This document shows positions 40,868 through 48,969 of a DNA stretch of 64,000 nucleotides, piece after piece (the stretch's first letter is position 1; each line of letters begins with the position of its first letter). A program made the translations under genes and the position numbers. The notes beneath the pieces were generated by a model. The model did no database searches. It saw nothing but the letters and a program-made list of their open reading frames with translations, and had not been told where the DNA came from. Source of the stretch: Clostridiales bacterium (GTDB lineage: Bacteria > Bacillota_A > Clostridia > Saccharofermentanales > Saccharofermentanaceae); NCBI GenBank assembly GCA_017649745.1, contig JAGCGE010000141.1, forward strand, positions 1 through 64,000, read 5' to 3'.

Positions 40868-42032
40868 ACTATACGATCATCAAAAAGAAGCAGTTGCAAA
40901 GTTAAAGAACGGTAACATTCTTGTAGGCGATGTTGGTAGTGGAAAATCTGCTACTAGCATCGCTTATTATATTCAACATGAGTCAATGAGGGATCTGTAT
41001 ATTATCACTACTGCTAAGAAACGAGATTCAATGGATTGGGAAGATGAGCTTATTGAATTTAGACTTGGTTTAAATCCTGAGTATAATCAGAACCATGTGA
41101 AAATTACAATTGATTCATGGAACAATATATCTAAGTATCAGCGTGTTATCGGAGCATTCTTTATTTTTGATGAACAGAGAGTTATTGGTAAAGGAGCATG
41201 GGTTAAATCATTCTTAAAAATAGCAAGAGCTAACCATTGGATATTATTGTCTGCTACGCCTGGCGATACGTATGAAGATTATATTCCTGTATTTGTTGCT
41301 AATGGATTTTATAGGAATCGCACAGAGTTCCTACAGCAACATGCTGTATACAATCCATATACACCATACAGAAAGATAGAAGACTTCGTTGATAAGAGAC
41401 GATTGAATTTCTATAGACATCAAATCGTTGTGCGTATGAAAGATACAAGAAAGACAAAACGTATACCAGTGAAAGTAATAACCGACTATGACAAAACACT
41501 CTACAAAACTATCTGGAAAGATAGATGGAATCCATATGACAACGAGCCAATAACTACAGCAGCTAATGTGTGCTATCTATTGCGTAGAGTTGTGAACTCT
41601 GATCAGTCACGTATAAACAAACTCCATGAACTATTAGAGCGACACCCAAAAGTCATTATATTCTACAACTATGATTATGAGTTAGAGATCTTACATAACA
41701 ATCTTACACTCTGGGATATTCCATACAGCGAATGGAATGGTCATAGGCATGAGGAAATTATCACAGGTGATTGTTGGGCTTATCTCGTACAATACTCGGC
41801 TGGAGCTGAAGCATGGAACTGTATAGAGACTAATGTAATTATATTCTACAGTCAGACATACTCATACAAGACTAAAGAGCAAGCATCAGGAAGGATAGAC
41901 AGAATGAATACACCTTATCATGAATTGTATTATTACAACATGGTATCATTCGCACCTATTGATGTTGCTATCTCGCGTTCGTTGCAAATGAAGAAGAACT
42001 TTAATGTGCGACTATTTGTTGGCGAAAGATAG
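40860..42032 (+). CDS. SF2 helicase (SNF2-like)
   Basis: The 390-residue product has the SF2 motifs in order: DHQKEAV (Q-like) at residues 6-12, Walker A GDVGSGKS at 23-30, Walker B FDEQ at 103-106, SAT at 131-133, and motif VI QASGRIDRMN near 343. The compact size and motif VI resemble phage SNF2-type helicases. It is expected to move on duplex DNA during replication or recombination. Gln after Asp-Glu in motif II is a small departure from DEAD/DEAH. Confidence 0.85.
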   Translation: MIELYDHQKEAVAKLKNGNILVGDVGSGKSATSIAYYIQHESMRDLYIITTAKKRDSMDWEDELIEFRLGLNPEYNQNHVKITIDSWNNISKYQRVIGAFFIFDEQRVIGKGAWVKSFLKIARANHWILLSATPGDTYEDYIPVFVANGFYRNRTEFLQQHAVYNPYTPYRKIEDFVDKRRLNFYRHQIVVRMKDTRKTKRIPVKVITDYDKTLYKTIWKDRWNPYDNEPITTAANVCYLLRRVVNSDQSRINKLHELLERHPKVIIFYNYDYELEILHNNLTLWDIPYSEWNGHRHEEIITGDCWAYLVQYSAGAEAWNCIETNVIIFYSQTYSYKTKEQASGRIDRMNTPYHELYYYNMVSFAPIDVAISRSLQMKKNFNVRLFVGER

Positions 42033-42044
42033 GGGGTGCAAAAA

Positions 42045-42064
42045 AAACACGTCCTATAATAGAA
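42045..42064 (+). promoter_or_regulatory. Early cassette motif, copy 18
   Basis: AAACACGTCCTATAATAGAA; the two leading T bases are lost. It is followed directly by a two-hairpin terminator ahead of the nuclease gene. Confidence 0.5.
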
Positions 42065-42120
42065 GGAGAGAGGAAAATGAGAGCACACACTGCTTTCAGC
42101 ACCTCTCCTTTTCTTTTTTT
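42065..42120 (+). terminator. Two-hairpin terminator or attenuator
   Basis: GGAGAG pairs with CTCTCC (42103-42108) and encloses GAGAGCA-CACAC-TGCTTTC; TTTTCTTTTTTT follows. It would limit read-through from motif copy 18 into the nuclease gene. A 26-codon frame starts inside it. Confidence 0.65.
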
Positions 42121-42131
42121 CTGGAGGTTAT

Positions 42132-42458
42132 ATGAAAGAATCAAAGTTTCAACATGATCTTATCAAGAAGATCAAAGATAGATTTCCAGGAAGCATAGTT
42201 CTAAAGAATGATGCCAACTATATTCAGGGTATTCCAGATCTCACGGTCTTGTATAAAGATAACTGGGCCACCCTTGAATGCAAAAATAGTAGCAAGGCCA
42301 GTCACCGGCCAAATCAGGACTATTATGTGGAGAAGATGAATGAGATGTCTTTCTCTGCATTTATAGATCCATCTTGCGAGGAGGAAGTTCTAAATGGAAT
42401 GGCACAATCATTCGAAAGACATGACACCAGGAGTTCATGCAGTACTGAGTCCCAGTGA
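42132..42458 (+). CDS. VRR-NUC nuclease
   Basis: The 108-residue product has the core of the VRR-NUC branch of PD-(D/E)XK nucleases: GIPDLTVLY with D36, then TLECKNS with E49 and K51, and an N-terminal QHDLIKKI helix. Such phage enzymes act on branched or flap DNA. The end of the gene overlaps the next nuclease gene by 65 bases in another frame. Confidence 0.8.
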   Translation: MKESKFQHDLIKKIKDRFPGSIVLKNDANYIQGIPDLTVLYKDNWATLECKNSSKASHRPNQDYYVEKMNEMSFSAFIDPSCEEEVLNGMAQSFERHDTRSSCSTESQ

Positions 42459-42966
42459 TTATCATTGGATTAATTACGACGATGAGAAATTAATCGAGCG
42501 TAAGAAGACAAAGGAAGCAGCAACACTTGGTACAAAGTTACATGAGTATGCCGCCTCTGCCATAGAGTTAGGCAGAAAACAGCCGAGAACTCATGAAACG
42601 GTAAACATGTACATCAATGATGCCTTAGGGTTTAAGCTAAGACCCGAGCAGCCAGTTAAAGCTAATGAATATTGCTTTGGTTGGTCAGATGCAATGGATT
42701 TTAAAGAAGGTAAAGGGCTTCTTAGAATACATGATCTGAAGACAGGCATCAAAGTACCTGCAAAGTTAACGCAATTAGAAATCTATGCAGCTATATGGTG
42801 TTTGGAATATGACATACGACCTAAAGATATAGAGATGGAACTTAGGATTTATCAGTTCGATGATATTCTCATTGGACATCCTGATCCATCTCTTATTGTT
42901 TCTCATATGGAACAGATATTACATGCAGCAGATCTGTATAGAGATTTAGATTCAAGAGGGGAATAA
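42394..42966 (+). CDS. Cas4/RecB-like PD-(D/E)XK exonuclease
   Basis: The 190-residue product has the motif series of this family: LGTKLHEYAA (H50), GWSDAMDF (D99), IHDLKTG (D114, K116) and QLEIYAAIW (Q127). No C-terminal Cys cluster is present, so it lacks the Fe-S cluster of true Cas4. No CRISPR genes are nearby, so a role in recombination or DNA end processing is favoured. Confidence 0.75.
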   Translation: MEWHNHSKDMTPGVHAVLSPSDYHWINYDDEKLIERKKTKEAATLGTKLHEYAASAIELGRKQPRTHETVNMYINDALGFKLRPEQPVKANEYCFGWSDAMDFKEGKGLLRIHDLKTGIKVPAKLTQLEIYAAIWCLEYDIRPKDIEMELRIYQFDDILIGHPDPSLIVSHMEQILHAADLYRDLDSRGE

Positions 42967-42969
42967 TCC

Positions 42970-45879
42970 ATGCGTAACGACGAATTAATGCACTATGGTA
43001 CTAAACGTCACTCTGGAAGATACCCTTGGGGATCTGGAGAGAATCCATACCAGAGAGACAATAAAAACTTCTTACGAAGATGGCATGAATTAAAATCAGA
43101 GATTGGTGAAGTTGAAGCTGCCAAGGCTCTGGGCATGACCATGAGAGAAGCTAGAGCAGCGGCATCTACTGCTAAGAAAGAAAAAATTAAAGAGGATATG
43201 CAGGCAGTGTATGATAGAAGATACAAAGCCAAGATGTCCCCTAAAGCTATAGCAGAAGAGTTAGGACTTTCTGAAACAACAGTAAGAAACTATCTTAAGC
43301 CGTCAGCTGCTGAAAAATTAATAGCAAAAAATGCTGTTAAGGACATGATTAAGAAAGAGGTTGACGAGAAAGGATACGTTGATGTATCTAAAGGCGCAAA
43401 CTATAATATCGGCATCACTCAGGATAAACTTGAGAAAACATGTAAGTCATTGCGTGATGACAATGGATATGCATTACGAAAGTTAAAAATTAAACAGTTA
43501 GCAACTGGTCAGTTCACTACAATGATGGTTCTGTGTAAACCAGGAACAACTGTGAAAGATGCATATGAGCATGTAACTGATATAAAACCTCTTGGCCAGT
43601 ATACGATTCACGATACTGATGGTACTACAAAGTTAGGAATGTTACCACCAAAGAATATCAGCATGAATCGAGTAAAGATAAATTATGCTGATACAAGTGA
43701 TGGTGGGCAGAAAGATGGATTAATAGAACTTCGCAGAGGTGTTCCCGATCTTAATTTGGGTAATGCTACATATGCGCAAGTTAGAATAGCTGTTGACGAT
43801 AAGTATTATCTTAAAGGCGTCGCGGCATATGGTGATCCGAAGGACTTTCCTAAGGGTGTTGACATAATATTCAACACAAGTAAGACATCAGATAAACCGA
43901 TTGATAAAGTATTGAAGGAACTTAAAACGGATACCGATAATGTGTTCGGTGCCACGATCCTTCAGGATAAAGATCTTAAGAATGTAAAGCAGTTTTATTA
44001 CGACAAGAATGGAGAGAAGTTACAATCAGCATTAAATGTCGTTAACGAGGAAGGTAAATGGGATGATTGGTCTAAAAACTTAGCATCCCAAATGTTATCA
44101 AAACAATCTCCGGAATTAGCAAAGAAACAGTTAAACTTAGCTGTTGCTAAATCCAGATCAGACTTAGATGATATCATGCATCTAACAAATCCCACGTTAC
44201 AGAAAAAGTTATTGGAAGAATATGCAAATGGTGCAGATGCAGATGCTGCTCATCTTAAAGCAGCCGCTCTTCCTAGGCAATCAACAAAGTTAATCTTGCC
44301 TATTACATCCTTGAAAGATAACGAAGTATATGCTCCATCTTATAGAAATGGTGAGAGTGTTGTACTTATACGTTATCCTCATCAAGGAATCTTTGAGATA
44401 CCAGAGCTTAAGGTTAATAACCATAACACTGAAGGTCGTAGAGTTATGGGTACAACACCTACTGATGCCATTGGTATTAATGCAAATGTAGCAGCAAGGT
44501 TATCTGGTGCAGACTTTGATGGTGATACTGTTTTAGTTATCCCTGTTAAGACAGCAGCAGGAGTTAGAACAGTACCAATTAAGACTGCAGAACCACTAGC
44601 AGGATTAAAGAACTGGGATGAAACATACAAAAAGATTTACAAGTTACCAGACGATGCACCCGAGATAGATACCGCTACAAAGAATCAACAGATGGGTATC
44701 GTAACTAACTTAATAACTGATATGTCATTGAAAGGAGCATCCCTTTCTGAGATAGAGCGAGCAACAAAGCACGCCCAGGTTATTATAGATAGTCAGAAGC
44801 ATCACCTGGACTACAAGAAATCAGCACAAGACCAGAGGTTATCAGAGCTACATGAGAAGTGGCAAGGTAAGAAGACTGGTGGTGCATCTACTATAGTATC
44901 TAGAGCAGAGGGTGAGTACCATGCCGAAACTGTTAAGGGATACTATAAGATAGATAAGAAGACAGGAGAGAAGATAGAAGTACCTACAGGTGATATGCAC
45001 CTGAAGATAGTATCTCCTGCAAAGAAGAAGGACATAACGGAAGAGCAATGGAAGACATTCAATAAGATAGACAAAGAGTATAGGAAAGCTAAAGCAGAGG
45101 AGGCGGCCTATATCCGGACCCTTACCCCCGAGGAGAGGGAGAAGTATGTGCCAAAGGTTAAGTACCCCACATCTAAGGTTAACGGTATAAAAGTTAAAGA
45201 GGTACCCACAACTTACAAGACCACAAAGATGGCCTCAGTTAAAGATGCATATGAGTTAACTTCAAATCCTAAGAAACCTAACCAAATGGAAGCAATTTAT
45301 GCAGATTATGCTAACTCTATGAAATCACTTGCTAATGAGGCTAGAAAAAAGATGGCTAATACAGAAGGTGGTAAAAGGAACCCTGCTGCAGCTAAGACCT
45401 ATGCTAAGGAAGTTGAATCATTGGATGCTAAGTTAGTGAATGCCTTAAAGAATGCACCTAAAGAAAGGCAAGCACAAATCCATGCTAATTCTGTAGTATC
45501 TGCAGAACTAAATAGTCATCCTGAAATCAAACAAGATAGTGACAAACTAAAACGTTTGCGTATGCAAGCGCTTAATAGTTCTCGCGCTTTGTTTGGTGCT
45601 GATAAGAAAGCTGTTCAAATCACAATCACAGAAAATGAATGGAAAGCAATTCAAGCAAATGCTATTTCAGCAACAAAACAAAGAGAAATCTTTGACAATT
45701 GTGATTCTGATTATTTGAAAAAGCTTGCGACACCAAAGATTAATGGTAAGCAATTAACAACAGCAAAAGTAGCAAGAATTAAGAGTATGAAGAACTCAGG
45801 TTATACTATGCAAGAGATAGCCGATGACCTTGGAGTATCAACTAGTACAGTATCAAGAGCACTTAAGGGTGAACTGTAA
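42970..45879 (+). CDS. DFDGD RNA polymerase-like protein with N-terminal virion tag
   Basis: The 969-residue product carries GADFDGDTV (D515, D517, D519), the metal-binding signature of two-barrel RNA polymerases (beta-prime, YonO and crAss-like virion polymerases). The flanks fit: VVLIRYPHQG about 45 residues before, INANVAARLSGA directly before, and NQQMGIVTNLITD plus a helical AQVIIDSQKHHLD after. The N-terminus, NDELMHYGTKRHSGRYPWG, matches the tag type of the head-cluster proteins at 54275-57806. Helix-turn-helix motifs lie at residues 89-110 and about 940-969. A packaged, injected polymerase is inferred; activity is unproven. Confidence 0.7.
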   Translation: MRNDELMHYGTKRHSGRYPWGSGENPYQRDNKNFLRRWHELKSEIGEVEAAKALGMTMREARAAASTAKKEKIKEDMQAVYDRRYKAKMSPKAIAEELGLSETTVRNYLKPSAAEKLIAKNAVKDMIKKEVDEKGYVDVSKGANYNIGITQDKLEKTCKSLRDDNGYALRKLKIKQLATGQFTTMMVLCKPGTTVKDAYEHVTDIKPLGQYTIHDTDGTTKLGMLPPKNISMNRVKINYADTSDGGQKDGLIELRRGVPDLNLGNATYAQVRIAVDDKYYLKGVAAYGDPKDFPKGVDIIFNTSKTSDKPIDKVLKELKTDTDNVFGATILQDKDLKNVKQFYYDKNGEKLQSALNVVNEEGKWDDWSKNLASQMLSKQSPELAKKQLNLAVAKSRSDLDDIMHLTNPTLQKKLLEEYANGADADAAHLKAAALPRQSTKLILPITSLKDNEVYAPSYRNGESVVLIRYPHQGIFEIPELKVNNHNTEGRRVMGTTPTDAIGINANVAARLSGADFDGDTVLVIPVKTAAGVRTVPIKTAEPLAGLKNWDETYKKIYKLPDDAPEIDTATKNQQMGIVTNLITDMSLKGASLSEIERATKHAQVIIDSQKHHLDYKKSAQDQRLSELHEKWQGKKTGGASTIVSRAEGEYHAETVKGYYKIDKKTGEKIEVPTGDMHLKIVSPAKKKDITEEQWKTFNKIDKEYRKAKAEEAAYIRTLTPEEREKYVPKVKYPTSKVNGIKVKEVPTTYKTTKMASVKDAYELTSNPKKPNQMEAIYADYANSMKSLANEARKKMANTEGGKRNPAAAKTYAKEVESLDAKLVNALKNAPKERQAQIHANSVVSAELNSHPEIKQDSDKLKRLRMQALNSSRALFGADKKAVQITITENEWKAIQANAISATKQREIFDNCDSDYLKKLATPKINGKQLTTAKVARIKSMKNSGYTMQEIADDLGVSTSTVSRALKGEL

Positions 45880-45899
45880 AGGAGTTGAAAGTTAGAATT

Positions 45900-46226
45900 A
45901 TGAAAGTTAAAGACAGAAAGTTAGAAGATTACGGAAAACCTTGCATACTTTCGACAAAAGATAATCCTTTTAATCCCTTTACCGATTACGATGATTGGCG
46001 AAATTATGACGTTTCACCACGTTGGATTCCGGAAGTTGGAATGAAAGTTGCAACATATTGTCGAGAATATCAAGCGCGTGAAGCGATCACGTCGGATGAT
46101 TTATCAGATGAGGAAAATAACCGAATAATTAGCGATGCTATCGACGATATTATAAGGTTAGATCCTTTTCATATCTACATTAAAGTTATCGAACCAAGTA
46201 AAGTTAACTATAGAAATGGTTATTAA
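45900..46226 (+). CDS. Hypothetical protein after the polymerase
   Basis: The 108-residue product is acidic and unrecognised. Its start is unclear: AAAGGAG ends at 45884, directly against a TTG (45885) and 15 bases before the ATG (45900). The start region itself contains TGAAAGTTAGA-type words, the core of the 14-base repeat found four times downstream, so the protein or its mRNA may be linked to that repeat. Confidence 0.5.
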   Translation: MKVKDRKLEDYGKPCILSTKDNPFNPFTDYDDWRNYDVSPRWIPEVGMKVATYCREYQAREAITSDDLSDEENNRIISDAIDDIIRLDPFHIYIKVIEPSKVNYRNGY

Positions 46227-46731
46227 TAAGATAGCTTTATGTAAAGTTAATATTTAATGGTACCCCTCACTATGAAAGTTAGAGTGGATGCCATTTAATT
46301 GCTGCGATCTATGAAAGTTAGAATATTATTGCTTTCGTATTTAAACTTAATCTATTTATGCGTGCATTTATCACAAATAGCTATGAATCTATGAAAGTTA
46401 GACCTACCTAAGCTATGAAAGTTAGATGCACGCATCATGTGGGACACGTCCTGTTAAGCTTTACCTGGGGGGAGGGGGTATCAAAAAACACCCCCCACCC
46501 CAAATCGCGCCGGTCTTTGGTTTTTCCCCAGAGGAAATATTTAGATATGAATTACAAAACTCCAGGGATTTTTTATGGAGGTATAAGTAGAATTGCGTAG
46601 TGGGCTTACGGTGACGGCCTTCTATTCCTTTCACTCGTTTTACATCACTTCCTCAGTGTAAAAACGAGCTTAGCAAAACTTCTTATATCTCTATAAAAAG
46701 TCCTTGGATGTTTAGTGAAAGGAGAACTATC
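46227..46731. other. Non-coding region with 14-bp repeats and strong hairpins
   Basis: This 505-base stretch separates the polymerase block from the packaging block. It holds four exact copies of a 14-bp repeat, a GC-rich inverted repeat (GGGGGGAGGGGG near 46468 with CACCCCCCACCCC near 46490), a long hairpin CTCGTTTTACA...TGTAAAAACGAG (46634-46668) and no convincing gene. A packaging site, origin or late control region would fit the position. Confidence 0.6.
46270..46426 (+). repeat. Four copies of CTATGAAAGTTAGA
   Basis: Exact copies start at 46270, 46309, 46389 and 46413; the spacings are 39, 80 and 24 bases, so they are not a regular array. Each contains an ATG that could encode Met-Lys-Val-Arg, but none has a ribosome site. 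Shorter versions occur in the gene upstream (45885-45925, 46041). Confidence 0.8.
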
Positions 46732-47079
46732 ATGGGAAGACCTCGTAAAAACTCATCAGAAACGGGTCTAAACTGCGGACCATTAAAACCAGCCTCTACA
46801 CCAGAGGGAAGAGAGAATCAGTTAATAGCGTTAGCTACTGATTTAGCCGAAAAACGTTTGAGAGAGGGTACTGCTTCTTCTGCCGAAGTAGTTCACTACC
46901 TTAAACTAGGGTCATCAGAGAATAGGCTCAAGAGAGATATTCTTAGAGAAGAACGAAAATTGATGATTGCAAAAACGGAAGCATTAGAATCAGCTAAGAA
47001 GTCAGAAGAATTATTTGAGAAAGCTCTCAATGCCTTCAAGGAATATTCTGGTGATGTTAGTTTTGAAGAGGAGGAATAA
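46732..47079 (+). CDS. Probable terminase small subunit
   Basis: The ATG at 46732 follows GAAAGGAG. The 115-residue product starts MGRPRKNSSE and has a TPEGRENQLIALATDLAEKRL helix, an SSAEVVHYLKLGS segment and a charged C-terminal helix. I recall this pattern beside HNH genes in Clostridia phages, where it is taken as the small terminase subunit that recognises the packaging site. It directly follows the repeat-rich non-coding stretch and abuts the HNH gene. Confidence 0.6.
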   Translation: MGRPRKNSSETGLNCGPLKPASTPEGRENQLIALATDLAEKRLREGTASSAEVVHYLKLGSSENRLKRDILREERKLMIAKTEALESAKKSEELFEKALNAFKEYSGDVSFEEEE

Positions 47080-47498
47080 TGCAACACAAACTCACTTATA
47101 CCGAACTCTCGAAGCTAATAACTTACGAAGAGCGGTTCAAGTATCTCATGCTTAAAGGCAATGTTGGGATAGAAACATTCGGCTATGACAGATATTTGAA
47201 TCAGATGTTATATACATCTCAAAAGTGGAAATCACTCAGAGACAGAATACTCATAAGAGATAATGGTATGGATATGGGATTGGAAGGATATCCGATTTAC
47301 GGTAGAGCCATCATTCATCATATCAATCCATTAACTGTCGATGATGTAATCAATTATTCACCAGATGTATTTAATCCTGAATATTTAGTCTGTGTTTCTC
47401 ACAGGACACACAATGCCATCCACTATAGCGAAGAGAACTATACCAGAGACATGGTATTAGTTGAAAGAAAACCAAATGATACTATACCGTGGAGATAA
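47079..47498 (+). CDS. HNH endonuclease
   Basis: The 139-residue product has the HNH motifs: IIHHINPL (H80/H81), an Asn at 99, and VSHRTHNAIH (H108, H111, H115). No zinc-binding Cys pairs are present. HNH proteins beside terminase genes are known to assist specific cutting at cohesive-end packaging sites, so the same role is likely here. GAGGAGG precedes the ATG. Confidence 0.8.
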   Translation: MQHKLTYTELSKLITYEERFKYLMLKGNVGIETFGYDRYLNQMLYTSQKWKSLRDRILIRDNGMDMGLEGYPIYGRAIIHHINPLTVDDVINYSPDVFNPEYLVCVSHRTHNAIHYSEENYTRDMVLVERKPNDTIPWR

Positions 47499-47517
47499 TT
47501 ATTAAAAGGAGAAACGA

Positions 47518-47865
47518 ATGAGTCACAACAAAAATTATGGATCGTACTATAAAAAAGAAGAGCCTATTGCGCAAAGAAAAGAAGCTCCTACCATTGAAGA
47601 AACAGTTGAAGAAGTTCAGAAAGAAGAACCGAAAGTGGAAGAGATTAAACCTGAGCCTGAAAAGAAGGTAAAGGTATACGCCTCCGTCATTGGCGGCAAG
47701 CCTTGTAAGATGCGTTTTAAGCCCGACCAGAGAAAAGGTCAGGTTATTAATATTATTCCGCATAAAGCCAAAGTGACAGTTCTTGAAGAGAACGGGACTT
47801 GGTGGAAGGTTTCTTATAAGGGTATAACTGGTTACATGATGTCACAGTTCCTTAAGAAGGAGTAA
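47518..47865 (+). CDS. SH3b-domain protein
   Basis: The 115-residue product has a charged Glu/Lys/Pro-rich N-terminus (residues 10-48) and a C-terminal bacterial SH3 domain (about 50-112; WWKVSYKGITGYMMSQFL end motif). Such domains often bind cell wall peptides. A virion-associated wall-contact role is inferred. Confidence 0.7.
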   Translation: MSHNKNYGSYYKKEEPIAQRKEAPTIEETVEEVQKEEPKVEEIKPEPEKKVKVYASVIGGKPCKMRFKPDQRKGQVINIIPHKAKVTVLEENGTWWKVSYKGITGYMMSQFLKKE

Positions 47866-47868
47866 ACC

Positions 47869-48246
47869 ATGTCAGAAATAGAAATCACAGAAAGCATTCT
47901 TTATTCAGTCAAGAAACAACTTGGCGGGCTTGACCCAACAGAAGAATCTCCATTTGATGCAGATATTATCATGCAGATTAACGGTGTATTCGGAATCTTG
48001 CAGCAGTTAGGAGTAGGCCCTAAGGAAGGCTTCTCTATTTCTGACGAGACTGCAACATGGACTGACTTCGTTGGTGACGATAAAGTCCTTAATATGATCA
48101 AACCATACATGTATGCAAAAGTAAAGCTAGGATTCGATATAGCATCCACTCCGTCTTCAGTTATCACAGCACTTGAGAACATCGTACATGAATACGAATT
48201 TAGGATGAATGTTCGTGTGGATCCTGGAGATAAGGAGAGCCTATGA
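47869..48246 (+). CDS. Conserved phage head/tail-region protein
   Basis: The 125-residue product has the pattern ILYSVKKQLGG, HxD-like DADIIMQINGVFGILQQLG, GPKEGFSI and a C-terminal EYEFRMNV helix. I recall it as a widespread protein in the structural clusters of Firmicutes phages, with unknown precise role; a connector role has been suggested for similar proteins. It overlaps the next gene by four bases. Confidence 0.6.
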   Translation: MSEIEITESILYSVKKQLGGLDPTEESPFDADIIMQINGVFGILQQLGVGPKEGFSISDETATWTDFVGDDKVLNMIKPYMYAKVKLGFDIASTPSSVITALENIVHEYEFRMNVRVDPGDKESL

Positions 48247-48590
48247 TTGCAAACGTATCACCGTATCTCGATCTCTTACTCAAAATAATAAATATTATTG
48301 TCTTGTTCTATGCTTTTTACAAGTTCACTAAAAGACCTGGCGAAGACATGGCAGCAAGATTCGGCAAAATAGAAGCAAGATTGGATGATCTAGAGAGATC
48401 ACTCAATACTAACTGGGAACAGACAAGAAAACAGCAGTCTGTAATGGATGATATACAGTTGTGTCTTCTGTATCTCTTAGATTTTGAGGCGGCATATTGC
48501 AGTTCACACTCTAAGGATGATGGCACAAAAATCGATACTACAAACCTTGATAAAGCAAGAGACACAATAAGACAAAGGCTTAAACAATGA
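48243..48590 (+). CDS. Membrane-anchored coiled-coil protein
   Basis: The 115-residue product has one N-terminal membrane helix (about residues 8-26) followed by a coiled coil (KIEARLDDLERSL) and a charged end. This resembles accessory holin-like or haemolysin-XhlA-like proteins. It overlaps both neighbours by four bases. Confidence 0.6.
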   Translation: MIANVSPYLDLLLKIINIIVLFYAFYKFTKRPGEDMAARFGKIEARLDDLERSLNTNWEQTRKQQSVMDDIQLCLLYLLDFEAAYCSSHSKDDGTKIDTTNLDKARDTIRQRLKQ

Positions 48591-48967
48591 GCTTTATAGA
48601 GTTTAACCCAAATCCAAAGGGTAAGGTTTCTGAGGATTGCACAGTAAGAGCTATTGCCTGTCTTACTAATTCAACTTGGGATGATGCCTACATCCTAGTT
48701 TGTTGTGGCGGTCTGATCGAAAAGACTATGCCTGATCAAAAGGCCGCTATAACATCGCTTATGCATATGCTCGGATTTGAGAAGCATGAGCTCCCCAATA
48801 CTTGCCCAAAATGTTATACAATTAGGCAATTTACAAGAGACTATCCGATTGGACGCTATATGGTGGCAACTGGTAGTCATGTCGTAGCAGTAATTGATGG
48901 AAACTACTACGATGCATTTGATTCAGGGAATGAAGTACCTCTGAATTATTGGAAGGAGAATTACTAG
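48587..48967 (+). CDS. Papain-like (C39-type) cysteine peptidase-like protein
   Basis: The 126-residue product begins with NPKGKVSEDCTVRAIA, in which Cys18 fits a papain-type nucleophile, and has GSHVVAV (H98) and DGNYYDAFD (D109) placed as the His and Asp partners. Similar small proteins are common in phage structural clusters. Substrate unknown; it may act on wall peptides or virion proteins. Confidence 0.65.
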   Translation: MSFIEFNPNPKGKVSEDCTVRAIACLTNSTWDDAYILVCCGGLIEKTMPDQKAAITSLMHMLGFEKHELPNTCPKCYTIRQFTRDYPIGRYMVATGSHVVAVIDGNYYDAFDSGNEVPLNYWKENY

Positions 48968-48969
48968 AA

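Noticed and set aside
42394..42966. CRISPR-associated Cas4
   Set aside because: The PD-(D/E)XK motifs are present but the Fe-S Cys residues and any CRISPR context are missing; phage recombination nuclease is more likely.
46270..46426. Possible CRISPR array from the 14-bp repeats
   Set aside because: Repeats are too short, spacings are irregular (39, 80, 24 bases) and no cas genes are present; the Cas4-like nuclease lacks the Cys cluster.
46465..46505. G-quadruplex in the G-rich stretch
   Set aside because: Only two G runs are present on one strand, not enough for an intramolecular quadruplex; a hairpin explains the pattern better.
46415..46600. A 61-codon frame starting in a 14-bp repeat
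   Set aside because: It has no ribosome site, crosses the G-run/C-run hairpin and has an implausible composition.
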